Made by a program: the position numbers and the translations under genes. 64,000 nt of DNA from Mytilus edulis (taxonomy: Eukaryota; Mollusca; Bivalvia; Mytilida; Mytilidae), in assembly GCF_963676685.1 (NCBI RefSeq), contig NC_092346.1:76213821-76277820 (forward strand). The letters are read 5' to 3'. The notes beneath the pieces are model-generated. The model ran no database searches. It was not told the DNA's origin and saw only the letters and a list, made by a program, of their open reading frames with translations. Every line of letters starts with the position of its first letter. Positions within the stretch are counted from its first letter, which is position 1. This document shows, piece after piece, positions 31,079 to 45,000 of the stretch.

Positions 31079-33051
31079 TTATGAATCCAGTTCAGATTTC
31101 ATGGTTACTTTTATCTCCTTCAATAGTTGTTGTATTTCTGTATAATCTGATCTTGATCCATAATCAACTTTATTGCATATATCAATATTATATCTCATGC
31201 TTTGTGAATAAAGACGGGATTCGCCTTGCTTTCCTAATTCTATAAGTTTGTCAATTCTATTAAAAAAACTTTTGTTCTCAGCTTTCTGAAAAAAGAGGTT
31301 TTCTTTTACAGTTAGAAGTTTTAGCTCCATGAATGTCTGTATAGTCTTTCGTCTTCCAAAATAAACGGCAAAATGTAACGCTGACGTCTTGTCTTCATTT
31401 TCTGTAAACAATAATTCTCTGTTAGACCTCCAAAACTTCATATCACATGCGAACCTTTCTGATAAAAAAGATGTCAAATTACGTGAGTTTTCATTCCACC
31501 AAAGAACACAGTATGTTAACACATTGTTTCCAAACTCATCAACAACAGAGAATAACATATCTCGTAAGTATTCTGGTTTATCTCTTAGAACACACGATTC
31601 AGTGAAATCTTGTAATAATTTCACTTCTTCATATTTTTGAAATGTTAACAATGACCATGCAGCAACGAATGATGTTGGCTTTGTCGCCAAAATGTACGAA
31701 GGCGTCCTTTTAATATTGATAGAGTGAAACAGCTTTAGTATGAGGTCAACTCTTTCACTTGTAAGAAAATCGTTACATTCTTGTTTCAGATTGTCAAGAC
31801 AAATATCTAACAAAGGGTTGTATGGATATTTCAATAAGTAATGACATATCATATTGGATTCATTTTTACCTAACAATACTGCTTTTGAAAGTCTTAATCC
31901 TAGCGTTCTTTTGAAAGTTTTCACCATACCATGATTGCACTCAAGTGCGACCTCATTTTGGAGCAGTTTAAAAGTTGGAGGTTTTATAATGTCAAGCAAA
32001 TGTTCAAGTTTACAATTCTCAAGAACATCTTCAACACTGATCTTTGTATATGAAAATAGCACAGCTTGGTATACGCTTGGTCGAATTGTATACAATCCAT
32101 CTCCATATTGACAAAAATATCGTTTTGAAATCTTGTCTTGAAAATTAAATTGCTTAAAAAGTTCGCTAAAATTAAACTTAACAAACCGTTTTCTTAAATT
32201 CCGGTATAGTTCCATATTTACTGCATTTACATTTATAACACCCTCTTTGCTGAGTAGAATGTAAACAAGAACACAAAACTGGTCCCGATAATATTCGTCT
32301 TTGCTCCCAGAACAACCTATACGAAGTTGTTCAATTTCATCTAGTAACGACTTGTGTGGCTGTCGGAAATACTTAGACCCAAGTTTGAAATTGTCAGTAT
32401 TTCCAAAAAAATTAGCACACATAAACGGAAAACCAAAAAATGTGTCGGTGTTGATGATCTTTTCTACCTCTTTTTCTGACACCTGTATCTCCCTTTCCAA
32501 AATAATTGAATTTCCGTCTGTAGTTTGTCTGGAAACATAATTTTTCAGGTGTCGATCAATCAACGCACGCTTTTCGTCCTTTGACATTGGGAACTCATAA
32601 TCAAGATCGACCATTTGCATTTTTACATCATCATTTCGTCTGCGAAAAGTATCAGCAAGTGTCATATCGTTTTCATCAACAGTTAAAATAGACTTCACTC
32701 TGGATAATTTTAGAAATTTTTCTGTAACTATCAGAGCTTGATTTATATCTTCAGCGGTAGCACATGCATCAAATATTTCGTCAAAAATTATTATTGTATT
32801 ATCATTTGTATTCTGAAGGCTTTCAAACATATGCGAAGCAGTATCTTTGCTATCGTTTCTAGTCATTATGACCAATTTGTGGTCTTCATTCCTGCAGGCT
32901 ACATAACGAGCAATTTCAGATTTGCCTGTACCTCGTCGTCCTTTAATTATGAGCATTTTTGATTGTTTTAAGTATTCAATACACTGGTGTATACCCTTTG
33001 TCACAACAATTTCACAATTATGTATATCCGTCTTGTCGTTAATGGTATCAT
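31079..33051 (-). CDS. nSTAND3 NTPase plus ankyrin exon
   Basis: A single 1,973-nt exon with acceptor TTTCTCTTTTATAG and phase 1 entry, so the preceding G makes an Asp codon, exactly as in the paralogue at 61679. Walker A is GRRGTGKS and Walker B IIIFDEIFD. Conserved with the paralogue are KLGSKYFRQP, RPSVYQAVLFSY, LLDIIKPPTF, NNVLTYCVLWW and SALHFAVYFG. The frame stays open upstream to 33214, but that extension is repeat sequence, so the acceptor at 33052 is preferred over the ATG at 33212. Confidence 0.85.
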
Positions 33052-36000
33052 CTATAAAAGAGAAATAATCCTGGTTTCTATGATGAGTTCGATTTATAAC
33101 CACTGGGTCGGTGCTACTGCTTGTGGAGTTTTTATTCCCCGAGGGTATCCCCAGCCCAGTGGTCAGCACTTCTGTGTTGAAATGAACTATCATCATGATC
33201 ATTGATATGGTCATAATTATAAATTTTAATGTTTACAAAACTTTGAACTTACTTCGATTTTCTTCTACAGGAATAGAGCGTCATTGATAAGTATTTTGTA
33301 GACGAAACGAGCGTCTGGTCCATATTCAAAATTTCAATCCTGGTATCTATGATGAGTTTATTAAATACTATTCTATATAAATTACAATAAAAACATACAT
33401 GTATTGCAATTGCTTGAATATTCTTTTATCATTTCGTTTTTAGTGTAATTCTTTGTCACTTAGGGAGCTGAATTGAAAATGTTTTTTTTTTCATTTCTCG
33501 CAGTTTGTGAAGACCGAACGATGACATGAATGGGATCCCCACTGCTCGAAAAAAAACTGAAGCAAAGAGGAGATTTTGCCAGGATGCCAGGCAATACTGC
33601 GACCTATGGTTATTTACATCTATGTCATTTGAACTCTGTTGGATTGTTGTATCAATGGCACTCATACCATATTTTTTTATAGTTCGTAAATTTGTTTTTC
33701 TATAAATATGGATTCAAATATCAATGTAATCATTTCAATCAATTAACTATCTACTTAGACTATTTACCGGGTTTGTTATAACCTGAGCAACACGGCGGGT
33801 GCCACATGTGGAACAGGATCTGATTACCCTTCCAGAACACATGAGATCACTCCCAGTTTTTGGTGGGATTCGTGCTGCTTAGTCTTTTGTTTTCTATGTT
33901 CTGTCTTGTATACTATCATTGTTTGTCTGTCTGTCTGATTTTTATCAATTGTGTTGTCATTTTTTTTTTCGATCTGGTATCTTTCGCATCACTTTTTAAG
34001 AAACTAAAATACCACATTAATTTAGGAGTAAATTAGTATAATCTTTCATTTACAATTGAGGCACACAACTAGTATAGATGTATATTGTATATAAAATGAT
34101 TCTATCTTAAAACACGTGTAATATTTCTTTGACATGACCATGTTTAGATTTAAAAAATATAGTAATTTAACAGAGAAATTCACTCATTTTTATTATCATC
34201 ATTTCGTGTGGAAAACATTAGAAATCTCTTATATGATTGATTATTTAAGAATACATTTACTTCGTGTATATGTCACCAACAACACTACTTAAGTCTGTAT
34301 AAACCAATACAATAAAAGATAGAGAATGACAATGTCAATTTAGATGGTGTTGAAGCATACATTGGACATACAATGTACTACAGTTAGAAGAAGCATAAAA
34401 CATAAACATCTAATATTTATATATACATAACTATTTGATAAATTATACCTTGTTTATCTTGATAAAGGTGATATAAAATAACTATAAGCGCTGTAAAATA
34501 AAGGAAATCAATATAAAATTAAAATATTTTTAAGGTATCACAAACAACTAAAAGCTTCAGCTGTTACATCATATAATTCTCGATATCCAGAATAAAATTG
34601 AGAATGGAAATGGGGAATGTGTCAAAGAAATACATTTCAGTTATTTGGTTGGGTTTATGGTTCATAGTAGTTAGTTTTCTGTGTTGTTTTTGTGTGTACT
34701 ATTGTTTGTCTGTCTGTTTTTCTGTTTACCTTTGTCTATGTTAGCTAAGGCGTTGTTAGTTTATTTATTTTCGACGTATAACTTTGTATATACCTCTGGT
34801 ATCTTTCGCCCTTCTTTTACTTATAAATAATGACCTTTGGTGTGTTTTTTTTTATCGATTTCTTTTCACATTTTTTTCATGTTAGGATTTTAATTCCATT
34901 ACTGAGTATATGACCATTAAGTCTTTTTCGCGAAAAAAATACCCTTGTCAAAGAATTCAGTTTATTTTAAAACACATATTAATTTATAGTTCGAAGCAAA
35001 GAAAAAAAAGTAATCTTTTTCATGTTAATTCATTATTTAAAAGATCAAAAACATGCACAATGAGATATTGTCTTCAACGTACCCGTCATCGCCATAATAA
35101 GTGCCAATACAAGCAGGATCTTAATGAACAATTTCAGTAAACGTAATGTCTTTAAATCTGAAAAAAAGCCAACAAAAACAAACTATAGAGAAATAGTTCC
35201 TAAAATATGATACATGCAACATTTCTGTAATTATGGCATGATATGACCCTTTTAAGACTCCTTTTTAAACCTAGTTTTACTGTGTGTATACCTGTGTTTG
35301 TTTTGTTTATTAATTCTACATTGGCTTAAAGTAAAAGAGGAGGGTTGAGATACCGTATCACAAAACATGTTTAACCCCATCGCATTATTACACCTGTTCC
35401 TAGTCATGAGCTCTGGCATTTGTTAGTCTTGTATGTTTTTTTTTATTTAGTTCATTTATGTTTTGGGGTTTAGAAAGAAGATCATTATAACTGAACTAGT
35501 ACACAATTTTAAAATATAAGAGCCAGCTAAGGTCCACCTTATGGTGCGGGATTTTCGTTAATAGTTATCTCACGAGGACGCGGTGTGTCAGTGTAAGATC
35601 CCCCCAATGGCCGGAGGCCAGAGAGTGATCTAACACTGACACACCAAGTCCGAACGGGATAACTATTTTACATCCCAGCTGTTTTAGATTTGACGAAAAA
35701 CCATTTACAATACATAAATCTGGTTTAGAACGCCACACAACCATTATAATATACTTTATATATTACTATATGATGTATACCCTTTATAAACCCCCGAACA
35801 CGATGAGTGGATGTCAAACAATGTCAACTCGCCCCACTGACCAATCGGCCCACACTATATCGCCACTTTATAAAATCGCCCAACTATTGTTTACCGACTC
35901 GCTCCACTTTTGAAAAAGTGTAAAATCAAATTGAACAATCAACCTGAAAACTCACTAATTAACGAAAAGGGTCTGCCAACTCGCCCCACTTATAAAAATA

Positions 36001-39000
36001 TCTTGCTTCCTTTAAGTATATTAAATTACTGATAATTGGTATCCAGTCATCCTGGTCTAGTGGTATGTGTCGTGGCTTGGTATGTTAAAGGTCTTGAGTT
36101 CGAATCCCAGCATGTACACTGGATTTTTTCTACGTGAATTTTGATAGTCTTTACCGTATGATCAATTAAAAGTTTTATAGTGGATTTGATATACCCGCCA
36201 AAATGCTACAGAACAAAGGAAAGCATGCACAACAAAGAAACTCAAACTGGGGTGATCTGGTAAGGGTGATCCGGCTCAGATCACCCCTGTTAGAACAAAT
36301 GAGCTGGGATGTAACAATGTATATCTTCTCATACTTGAACAGTCAGGGTGTGTGGCCATCTGCTGTTATTTGCTGTTTGTTCTATGGTAAGGTTGTTGAG
36401 TCAGTCCGTCCCATGAAACTTTCGTCACATTTTTCTCAGGAACTACACATCCATCCTTTTTGTAATTTGGTATCAACATTTATATATGTCAGCCATACCG
36501 TGTGATGCGTTTTCAGATTCATCACTTGACAACTTCCTGTTTACCGAACACTTGTATGATTTTACACATGATAGCCAAGTTGAAAATTTTCGTCACATTT
36601 TTCTCAGAAACTACAATACAAGGATTTCTGAAATTTGGTTTCAGGGTTTATCTAAGTCAGCTATACCGTGTGATGCGTTTTCAGATTGATCACTTGACAA
36701 CTTCCTGTTTACCGAACACTTGTATGATTTTACACATGATAGCCAAGTTGAAAATTTTCGTCACATTTTTCTCAGGAACTACACATCCACCCTTTCTGTA
36801 ATTTGGTATCAACATTTATATATGTCAGCCATACCGTGTGATGCGTTTTCAGATTCATCACTAGACATCTTCCTGTTTACCGAACACTTGTATGATTTTA
36901 CACATGACAGCCAAGTTGAAAATTTTCGTCACATTTTTCTCAGGAACTACAATACAAGGATTTCTGAAATTTGGTTTCAGGATTTATATAAGTCAGCTAT
37001 ACCGTTTGATGCGTTTTCAGATTCATCACTCGACAACTTCCTGTTTACCGAACACTTGTATGATTTTACACATGATAGCCAAGTTGAAAATTTTCGTCAT
37101 ATTTTTCTCAGGAACTACACATCCACCCTTTCTGTAATTTGGTATCAACATTTATATATGTCAGCCATACCGTGTGATGCGTTTTCAGATTCATCACTAG
37201 ACATCTTCCTGTTTACCGAACACTTGTATGATTTTACACATGACAGCCAAGTTGAAAATTTTCGTCACATTTTTTCTCAGGAACTACAATACAAGGATTT
37301 CTGAAATTTGGTTTCAGGATTTATATAAGTCAGCTATACCGTGTGATGCGTTTTCAGATTCATCACTCGACAACTTCCTGTTTACCGAACACTTGCATAT
37401 TTTTACACTATTAATATTATCCACTTGCGGCGGGGTATCATCAGTGAGCAGTAGTTCGCAGTTTCACTTGTTTTATTATTTTTATCAATCCGTTAAAACG
37501 GAGTTACGCTATACAAATTATTACATTGAATTTGCTTTGTTAATATAATTCTTAAAAGGAGTGATGAATATTTACAAAGCATTCAGGAAATAATGTACGA
37601 ATAGGAAGAATTGCATTAAATTTTGAAGAATTCCAACTCATGGTGAGCTTGTTTACTTTTAATTATTATCTCTAGAACAAATACGTCATACTAACACGAA
37701 CGGTGTCAATCTTTCTGCGAAAGATCAGACCCTAAATGTTCAAGTATGAGCAGAAATGCATCAAGCAATGGGGAACTTTTAACAGCCTTCACAAAGCGAG
37801 AGAGACGGGACATTTCTATGTAATTCAAAAAGGAAAACTACGTGTGCTATACCATGATACAACACGTCTTTAAGATTTTGTCAAGACTTACAAAAGGTTT
37901 TATTTTAAAAGCTGTTTCCCACCTCAACCTATATAGAGAAATAAGAATTCCCGTATATTGGGACGGTCACTTTTTGTCTCCCAAATTTTCTTATAATTTC
38001 TTATAATTTTTCTGTAACCAATTAAAATTCTTTATAACAAGAATTTCTATCATTTTGAGCATTTTCTACAAATATATGAGCCCTCAAAATAGAACCCAGT
38101 TCGCTGGAGGTGTTGAAACACTTTCTTTGAGCAGTAATTTATTTTAATCTGAAAGACGAGATAAAAAACACTTGACTTTTATATCAGATTTCACGAAAAC
38201 ATTTAAATTAAGTCGGTAATGTTTTTACAAAAATATATAGTTTGAAAAGTGTAAGTATTTCACATTGATTGATTCTAACCTCTCTTACACTATGTGGTGA
38301 TAACTGTTCATAAAATACCAATGCTCACCATTTTAAAAACAGTTTCTTATAGACTGCTCTACTCTAGAGTATTGTTATAAAATTCGCCCAGTTCTAACCC
38401 AAAACAGTTCTGAACAAACGTATTCTAATCAGATTATGACAGTTCAAATCTAAACATATTCTGATTGTGGTATCGCTTAAATATATCTTTTTTAGTTGGT
38501 AAGATAGATAGCGATTTCATGAATACATACATATAAACTACTTCATATATATATATGCTCAGTAAAAATTTTCGGTTATCGTTGTACACTGTATATATGT
38601 ATAATAAATGCATTTTTATCATGTGTCTCATCATACTTTCATGTACCAAACTTCCCTAAACAAGATTACTTCGCCTTCTAATTAAAACAAAACTTACTTT
38701 CCTTGTTAGAGAGGAGTAACTCTTATGTGAAAAATTGTATTCAAATGGAACTGATTTAAAAGCTTTGCTACAGGCAACTAGTTCCTTTTCAAAACGTTAA
38801 CATTTCTGGGTATATAATCTGTCGTTTTTTGTATTTCTGAAAGAATTCACAGTTTATACAGACAACGGATCAAATTGAATATTCAACATATGCATGTATA
38901 TGTATTCACATACGGCCCTTGTAAAAACCCTTGCATAAATGTAGCATTTTCATTAGTCTGAAAAGATAACTTTATAGATATAATATAAAGCATTGTTCAT

Positions 39001-42000
39001 CGCTTCATCCACTGTTATATGAAAATCTTTGTAATTTAGACAAGATTAACCGAATCCGCTAGTATGTATTACATTTGGGATATTGTACTCTAAATACCTT
39101 GTGTAAGTTTCATGTTGTAAACTCGGTTATCAAACACATCATAGTGTTTCACAGAATGTTCCTTCGTTGTGTCTTTTCCTTTATTGTTCATGTCTTTTTC
39201 TGTAATCAAATATCATCAAATAAGATTATAATAAAATATTAAAATTAAAATGATATCTTAATTAGCTAATATTATTAGTTTAAAATTATATGTATTATTA
39301 ATGTCTAATTATATAAGTCCGTTTACGAATACACTATACATCTTTGATATAATCTTGCTAAAATATAGACACGTGTAAATCCTACAAAAAAGTTTTTGAA
39401 TTGGTATCTAATATTTAATCTATGTAAGGTTGAATGTGAACTCCGCTTTGTGCTAGACCGACACGCTAAGCCTGATTCTTTTACATGCTGGTTGGTAGGG
39501 TAAAAATTCGTAGAAAGACATATAACCCTTCCTGGTACATAGTATGTGTCCAAGCCGGGCACTCTTTGTTCTTACTATTTAATGCCACTTACTGAAACAC
39601 GGCTTCCTCCGCCTCATTTTTAGACTTATACCTCGAATTTGTCATACACGTTCATCTCGGTACCAGAATCTATGACAAACGAGACGATTTCAGTTTTGAA
39701 ATTATCAACTTCCTCCACCTTATCGCAATATACCAAATTCACCTGCATATGGGATATATATTTCCCAACTTATTCGGTATTCAAGAGCATGTAGCTCCTA
39801 TTCAGACTTTGTAAAACGTCACCAGTGTGTGAGTGGAAAGTTGATGAACCAGGGGTATGTCTAAGAAAGTTTGTCCTTTTTCTAAAAAAAAGTTCATCAG
39901 GAAGGTACCAAGATCATGTTAATAAATACTCTGTATCAACTTATAACTTATAACACACAATATACACGATGGCCTTGAAGTATAGATTCCGAGTACTGAT
40001 GTTGTTTGTGATCTTAATAACGTGTTGTTCTTTTGTTTGTCTTAATGAATATTACTTTTTACTGTTTGGTCTGTTTTTATGATATCTATTTGGCGTGGCT
40101 CTGTACTTTTATATCCCTTGATTGTGTTATTGTTCTAGTATGATAATTTTTATTTACTTGTCTTCCATTTGTGTTAAGGTGCTTGGTCTATATGCCTTCT
40201 TATGTTTCTTTTTAAATAAATGACGTGGCTCTGTATTGTACATCCCTTCATTGTATTATTTTACTACGATAACTTTTGTATTGTCTTTCATTTTTGCTTA
40301 TGTGCTGTGTCTATATGCTTTTTTGTTTTTATTTGATACATATGACGTGGCTCTGTACTTTTACATCCCACCATTGTGTTACTGTGCTATTGTAAATTTT
40401 GTATTCTTGTTTTTCAGTTTTATCTAATGTGCTTTTTCTATATGCCTTTTTGTGCTTCTTTGTTACATATTTGTTTGTTTTTATAGTGATTTAAAGATTA
40501 TAACTGCTGTACCCCTTTTTGTGACATTTTTACCTATTATGTCTGTTTGACCAAGTCGAGACCACACTTGTTCTCTACAGCTAGACCATCGAGATGGCTA
40601 TCATGTATTAGAATCAACGAGCTAATCATTTTCAGGAATATTTCAAGCAGCATCTGTTCTATGATAACTTATGTACTTACCTAATATAACACTTGGTATA
40701 ACAGGACACGTTATGATACCTTGAAGCTTGCATTTGTAATCTGTAAGACAATGGAACATACAAAAATAATATAAGATACTGCATAACAGGAACTATAAAA
40801 ATTTATTTTTGACCTACATTTTATAATAGACAAGGACAAAATAAGGAATAAGAACCAGTAAAATCAGGGGTTAGAATTTCCACTGATATCACGAACAAAA
40901 TGAGTTTTTCTTATTTATTATAAAGTTAGTTCGTGAATAAGAATCGTGATATCATTAAGGATATGTAATAACAGAAGTCCATTGCTAAAGTTGAATTGTA
41001 TAACATGTCCGTGTATGATATCAATGTCTCCAAAAGTAGTTGATTCGTCTCCCAATTGAGATAGTAATGAAGCAATTACTTATATTTTACTAGTAAATGA
41101 CCAATAAAAAACTTTAATATTTGGTCTAACGAATTGATGAGTTGTAACGAAAATAATCTAGTACCGGTCCGTATTTTTCATATTTTTGGGCAATATCTTT
41201 ATAAAAGAGCGAGGGGCTAAAGATATATACCAGAGGGACAGTCAAACTCACAAATCGAAAATAAACTGACAACGCCATGGCTAAAAATGTAAAAGACATT
41301 GAAACAGACAAATAATAGTATACATGACACGACATAGAAAAATAAAGGCTAAGCAACACCACCAAAAACTGGAGGTGATCTCAGGTGTTCCGGAAGGGTA
41401 AGCAGATCCTGCTCTACATGTGGCACCCGTATAAATGGACATGCAGGATAAAAGGCAGTGAACGAATCAATGTTCATCTATGAATGGAATATCGTGTACA
41501 TAAAACACTTTAACGTTTCGGTTAATATGCGTGAATATTTGTTTTGCATGTTGAATTTGTTGGCACATACTGCATGGTGTCTCGGTCATGTTATGTCACT
41601 CTGATTGTTCGTTTATTGTCTCTTCGGTGGTTATCAACTAAATATTTTAAGTACATGTATTGAAAAAATAGACAAAATTATAATTTTTCAAATAAATGAG
41701 TCCCTGTGAGTTTAGTTTTGAGACAATTTTCCACAAGATTTGCGTAAATCGAGTCTTCCAAACTTTCGTTACTTTGACCGAAGTCTATATTCTTCCTAAG
41801 ACGCATGTAAATTTGGAACATGTTCATTGGCTTTTATAGATACTTCTTTGAGATAAACCAGAGGTCATGAAAAAAACCTGAACTAACCTGGTGTCAGTTG
41901 GGTTGAGTTGTTGTTACATGGTTTTCGGTAACAAGAACAATCCTCTTCAGTTGGTATGCAATAACATCTATTTCGTGGTTTATAGACAAAATCATACCCC

Positions 42001-45000
42001 CGACTGTAATCACATCGACATGTTCTGTCTTTATCTGGCTTTTCACTGATGTCATGTATGAGTTGACCTTCACCATTACATCGTGTCTTTAAGTACAAGC
42101 ATTTGTCATTTTTATTGTCTTCGTTTGATGCGTATGGCATCGGTTGGTACTGGCCATCAGGGCAATGTTTAGAATTGAGACCACCTTCATATAAAACATA
42201 ACTGCCTAAAATACAAAGGATAACATAAATATCGGAATCGATACCTACAATGTATAAAGCAAACTCGAGTTAAACCTTTAGCGTTGCATGAAAACATTTA
42301 TCATGAATCCAATTTCAAGAGATATGCAAGTTCAAAATATTTTACTTACATTGATTTAGGTAGAGAATCGAGTGTCAATATTCCTAACAGGGAAAGGGGA
42401 CGACATATTTATGAAAATAAGATTATGTGTTATATGATTGCCAATAAAGCATCCCTCCACGTGCGCACCAGAGACCAAATGACTTAGAAATTAATAAATA
42501 GCATAGGTCACTGTACTGTCTTCAACAATGAACAAAACCCACACCATTTTATTATTTTTAAGACCAGGCAGAACTTTAAAAATATGTTATGAGATAGACA
42601 TATTAAACGAATTGAAAGGGTCAAAACTAAACCAACCAGAAAAACTGACTAGAACTCATTCATTTCCTGGTATCATCTCGTACTCTAAGACATATCGATA
42701 TTGCATGCTTATTGTGAATAAACCAGTCAAACTGTGGAATACAAAACACGAGGTTGATAAAATATAGTCGGTGCTGAATATGCATATACAGTCCGCATAC
42801 ACAGGAACAAAATATAAGCATGAATCAGTAGGTGGGTTCTGCAGTGGAAGTCATCCGCAATAAAGAGCAGGTATTTCAACTGCCACCAGAAAGTGAGCAT
42901 GGGAACAGACAGAAATTGTGTTTTGAACATACCGAATTAGAACACCAAAATAAGTTTTTAAACGTCCATAAATGTGCGGTGAGTTTGACACTAGAAGTAG
43001 ATCTATCTACACGAGGGGTCGTTGTTAATGTCGTCATTATGTATGTGTATACTAGTATATGAATCATGCACAGTCAAACGAACGTCCCTCTATCGACTCC
43101 GTTTAACATCTAGATTTGAGAAGTCCAAAGGTTACAATATGTAAAACAAAACAGGCAATCCTGGAGGTCTGTAATAACGATTCTTTTAATATTTCATTAA
43201 AAACATGTCAATGTTTAGGCGGAGCCAACCCTTAGGATACAAAACGCCTAATATGAACTGTTATGTTAAGTTCATGTTTTTCTATAGGAAAATCAAAACA
43301 ATAATTCAACAATCGGTAACAATTGTCTATACAACATTTCAAGCTTTAAACGACTACAAAAAGTGCATATTGAATAAGTTTCAATCATGAGGAAATGAAA
43401 ACTGAAGAATTCGGCAGCATTTACAGAAAGGGCAAATGCTTGAAAATTGATGATTGGAACATAAAGTTTCAGAAGATATTACAGAAACAGATCTTAAATG
43501 TGTTTATTTGTTCAAATGGCCCTTAGTTTTAATCGTATGGAATCGAAAGCTGAATAATTATCCAAGATATCGAGGAATATGTAAGAAACACCAATTGACG
43601 TCAAGATAGCTAGCATTTATTTCTACTTTTGTCAATACATTAGAAACCTTTCAGAAAATCGCAAACGAATAAACATATCCCAACGAAATGGATCACTGGT
43701 CATACCCATATACCAGTGACTACTAGGAATTGGCATATCACATTCAAATTCCCGTAGAATCAATGATCCATATCACGAGTATATTTTCAACCAAGATTCT
43801 TCGAATGTGGCAAGCAAAATTCTGCAGATCATTCAAATGCATTAGTTCCCCATCAAATGACTAATGCCATTAATTTAGACGGAATTATTTATCTGAATTT
43901 AACAACGATTTGAAAAGTGTTGGTAGCCGAGCATGTATAATTTTATCTCGAAATGCTTTTGAAAGTGACTTTGAAGAGATGTTTCGACATGCTTGCATAT
44001 CGCATGTAATGTCTTCTTTAAAGAAGGTTGTTCTAGAACATTCCAAGCCAAAGGAGTAGGTTCAGTAAGACCCCTTTTTGGCCCCAAAATATAGCAGTTT
44101 TACAAAATTGTGAAAATGTAATCTTTTAGCTATTTACTGGAAAGTAGAATGCTTCTGCTTCATAAATATGATCTGTTTTTGACAATACAATGCACATGTA
44201 TCGGGTACTAGCATTATTAAGTCATGCTAAATTACAGAAATCTTCACAATTTTAGCATTTTAGTTAAATTTTAGACGGTTTCCGTCTTAAATGAAAGTGG
44301 CCGCATTCGTGTTCATTCATAATATTGAAATGTAAGTTGTATTTGATGATAATACATAACTTATATAAAGGTTGAGGATGAACACGGATGCGGCCACTTT
44401 CGTTTTTGACAAAAACCATCCGAAAAGTGACCTTTTTTGGCATATTTGATAGATTTTTCATATTTAAGCTTGAATCGGAGCGTTTTAATGACTAAATCAT
44501 TTAAAATATTTCACATAAACTTATTGAATCAATTGAAATAGACACTTAAGTGTTTAAAAAGTGTCCAAAATCGTTCGTCAGATGAACCTGAAATTTGAGG
44601 CCAAAATCGGCCCTTACCGGACCTACTCCTTTGGATTTTGTTATGTATCGCCAAACAACCAACAGATCGAATCAAAAATGTCTTGGTACTTAGGAAGTAA
44701 AGAAAACTGTAAAGATGTGAAGCATTAATTAGTAGTACAGAAATATACATTTGTACCTGCTGGATAACGTTCAGAAACAAAACAGCTATCATCGAAATCC
44801 CCTGTTACTCCATTGTATAGACAGTGATACATTGATTCATCAGCACATTTTCTGATCGCCACTAATCGCCACAACACAGGCGCTGGGCATACTGTGAGGG
44901 ATTTACTGAATGTTGCAGTCAGTACAATCTAGATAGAGAAAAAATACACCTATACAAATGTAAACATTCTCTTATTTGATTCAAGTAGTTGTGAGAAGTA

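Noticed and set aside
33052..33214. ATG-initiated N-terminus of the long NTPase ORF
   Set aside because: The extra codons are translated repeat sequence also present at 27970-28330, and a strong acceptor with the same phase as in the paralogue lies at 33052.
36053..36108. Functional tRNA gene
   Set aside because: A and B boxes are good, but no paired acceptor stem or plausible anticodon arm could be drawn by eye.
36720..37304. 194-codon ORF in the tandem array
   Set aside because: It is made by six repeat units with a period divisible by three; the other frames of the same array are open too. No domain, no splice logic.
39323..39562. 79-codon minus-strand ORF in the gap where a membrane span was sought
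   Set aside because: Not hydrophobic; it is adjacent to the reverse-transcriptase remnant, and its possible acceptor near 39388 leads to a stop before any donor.
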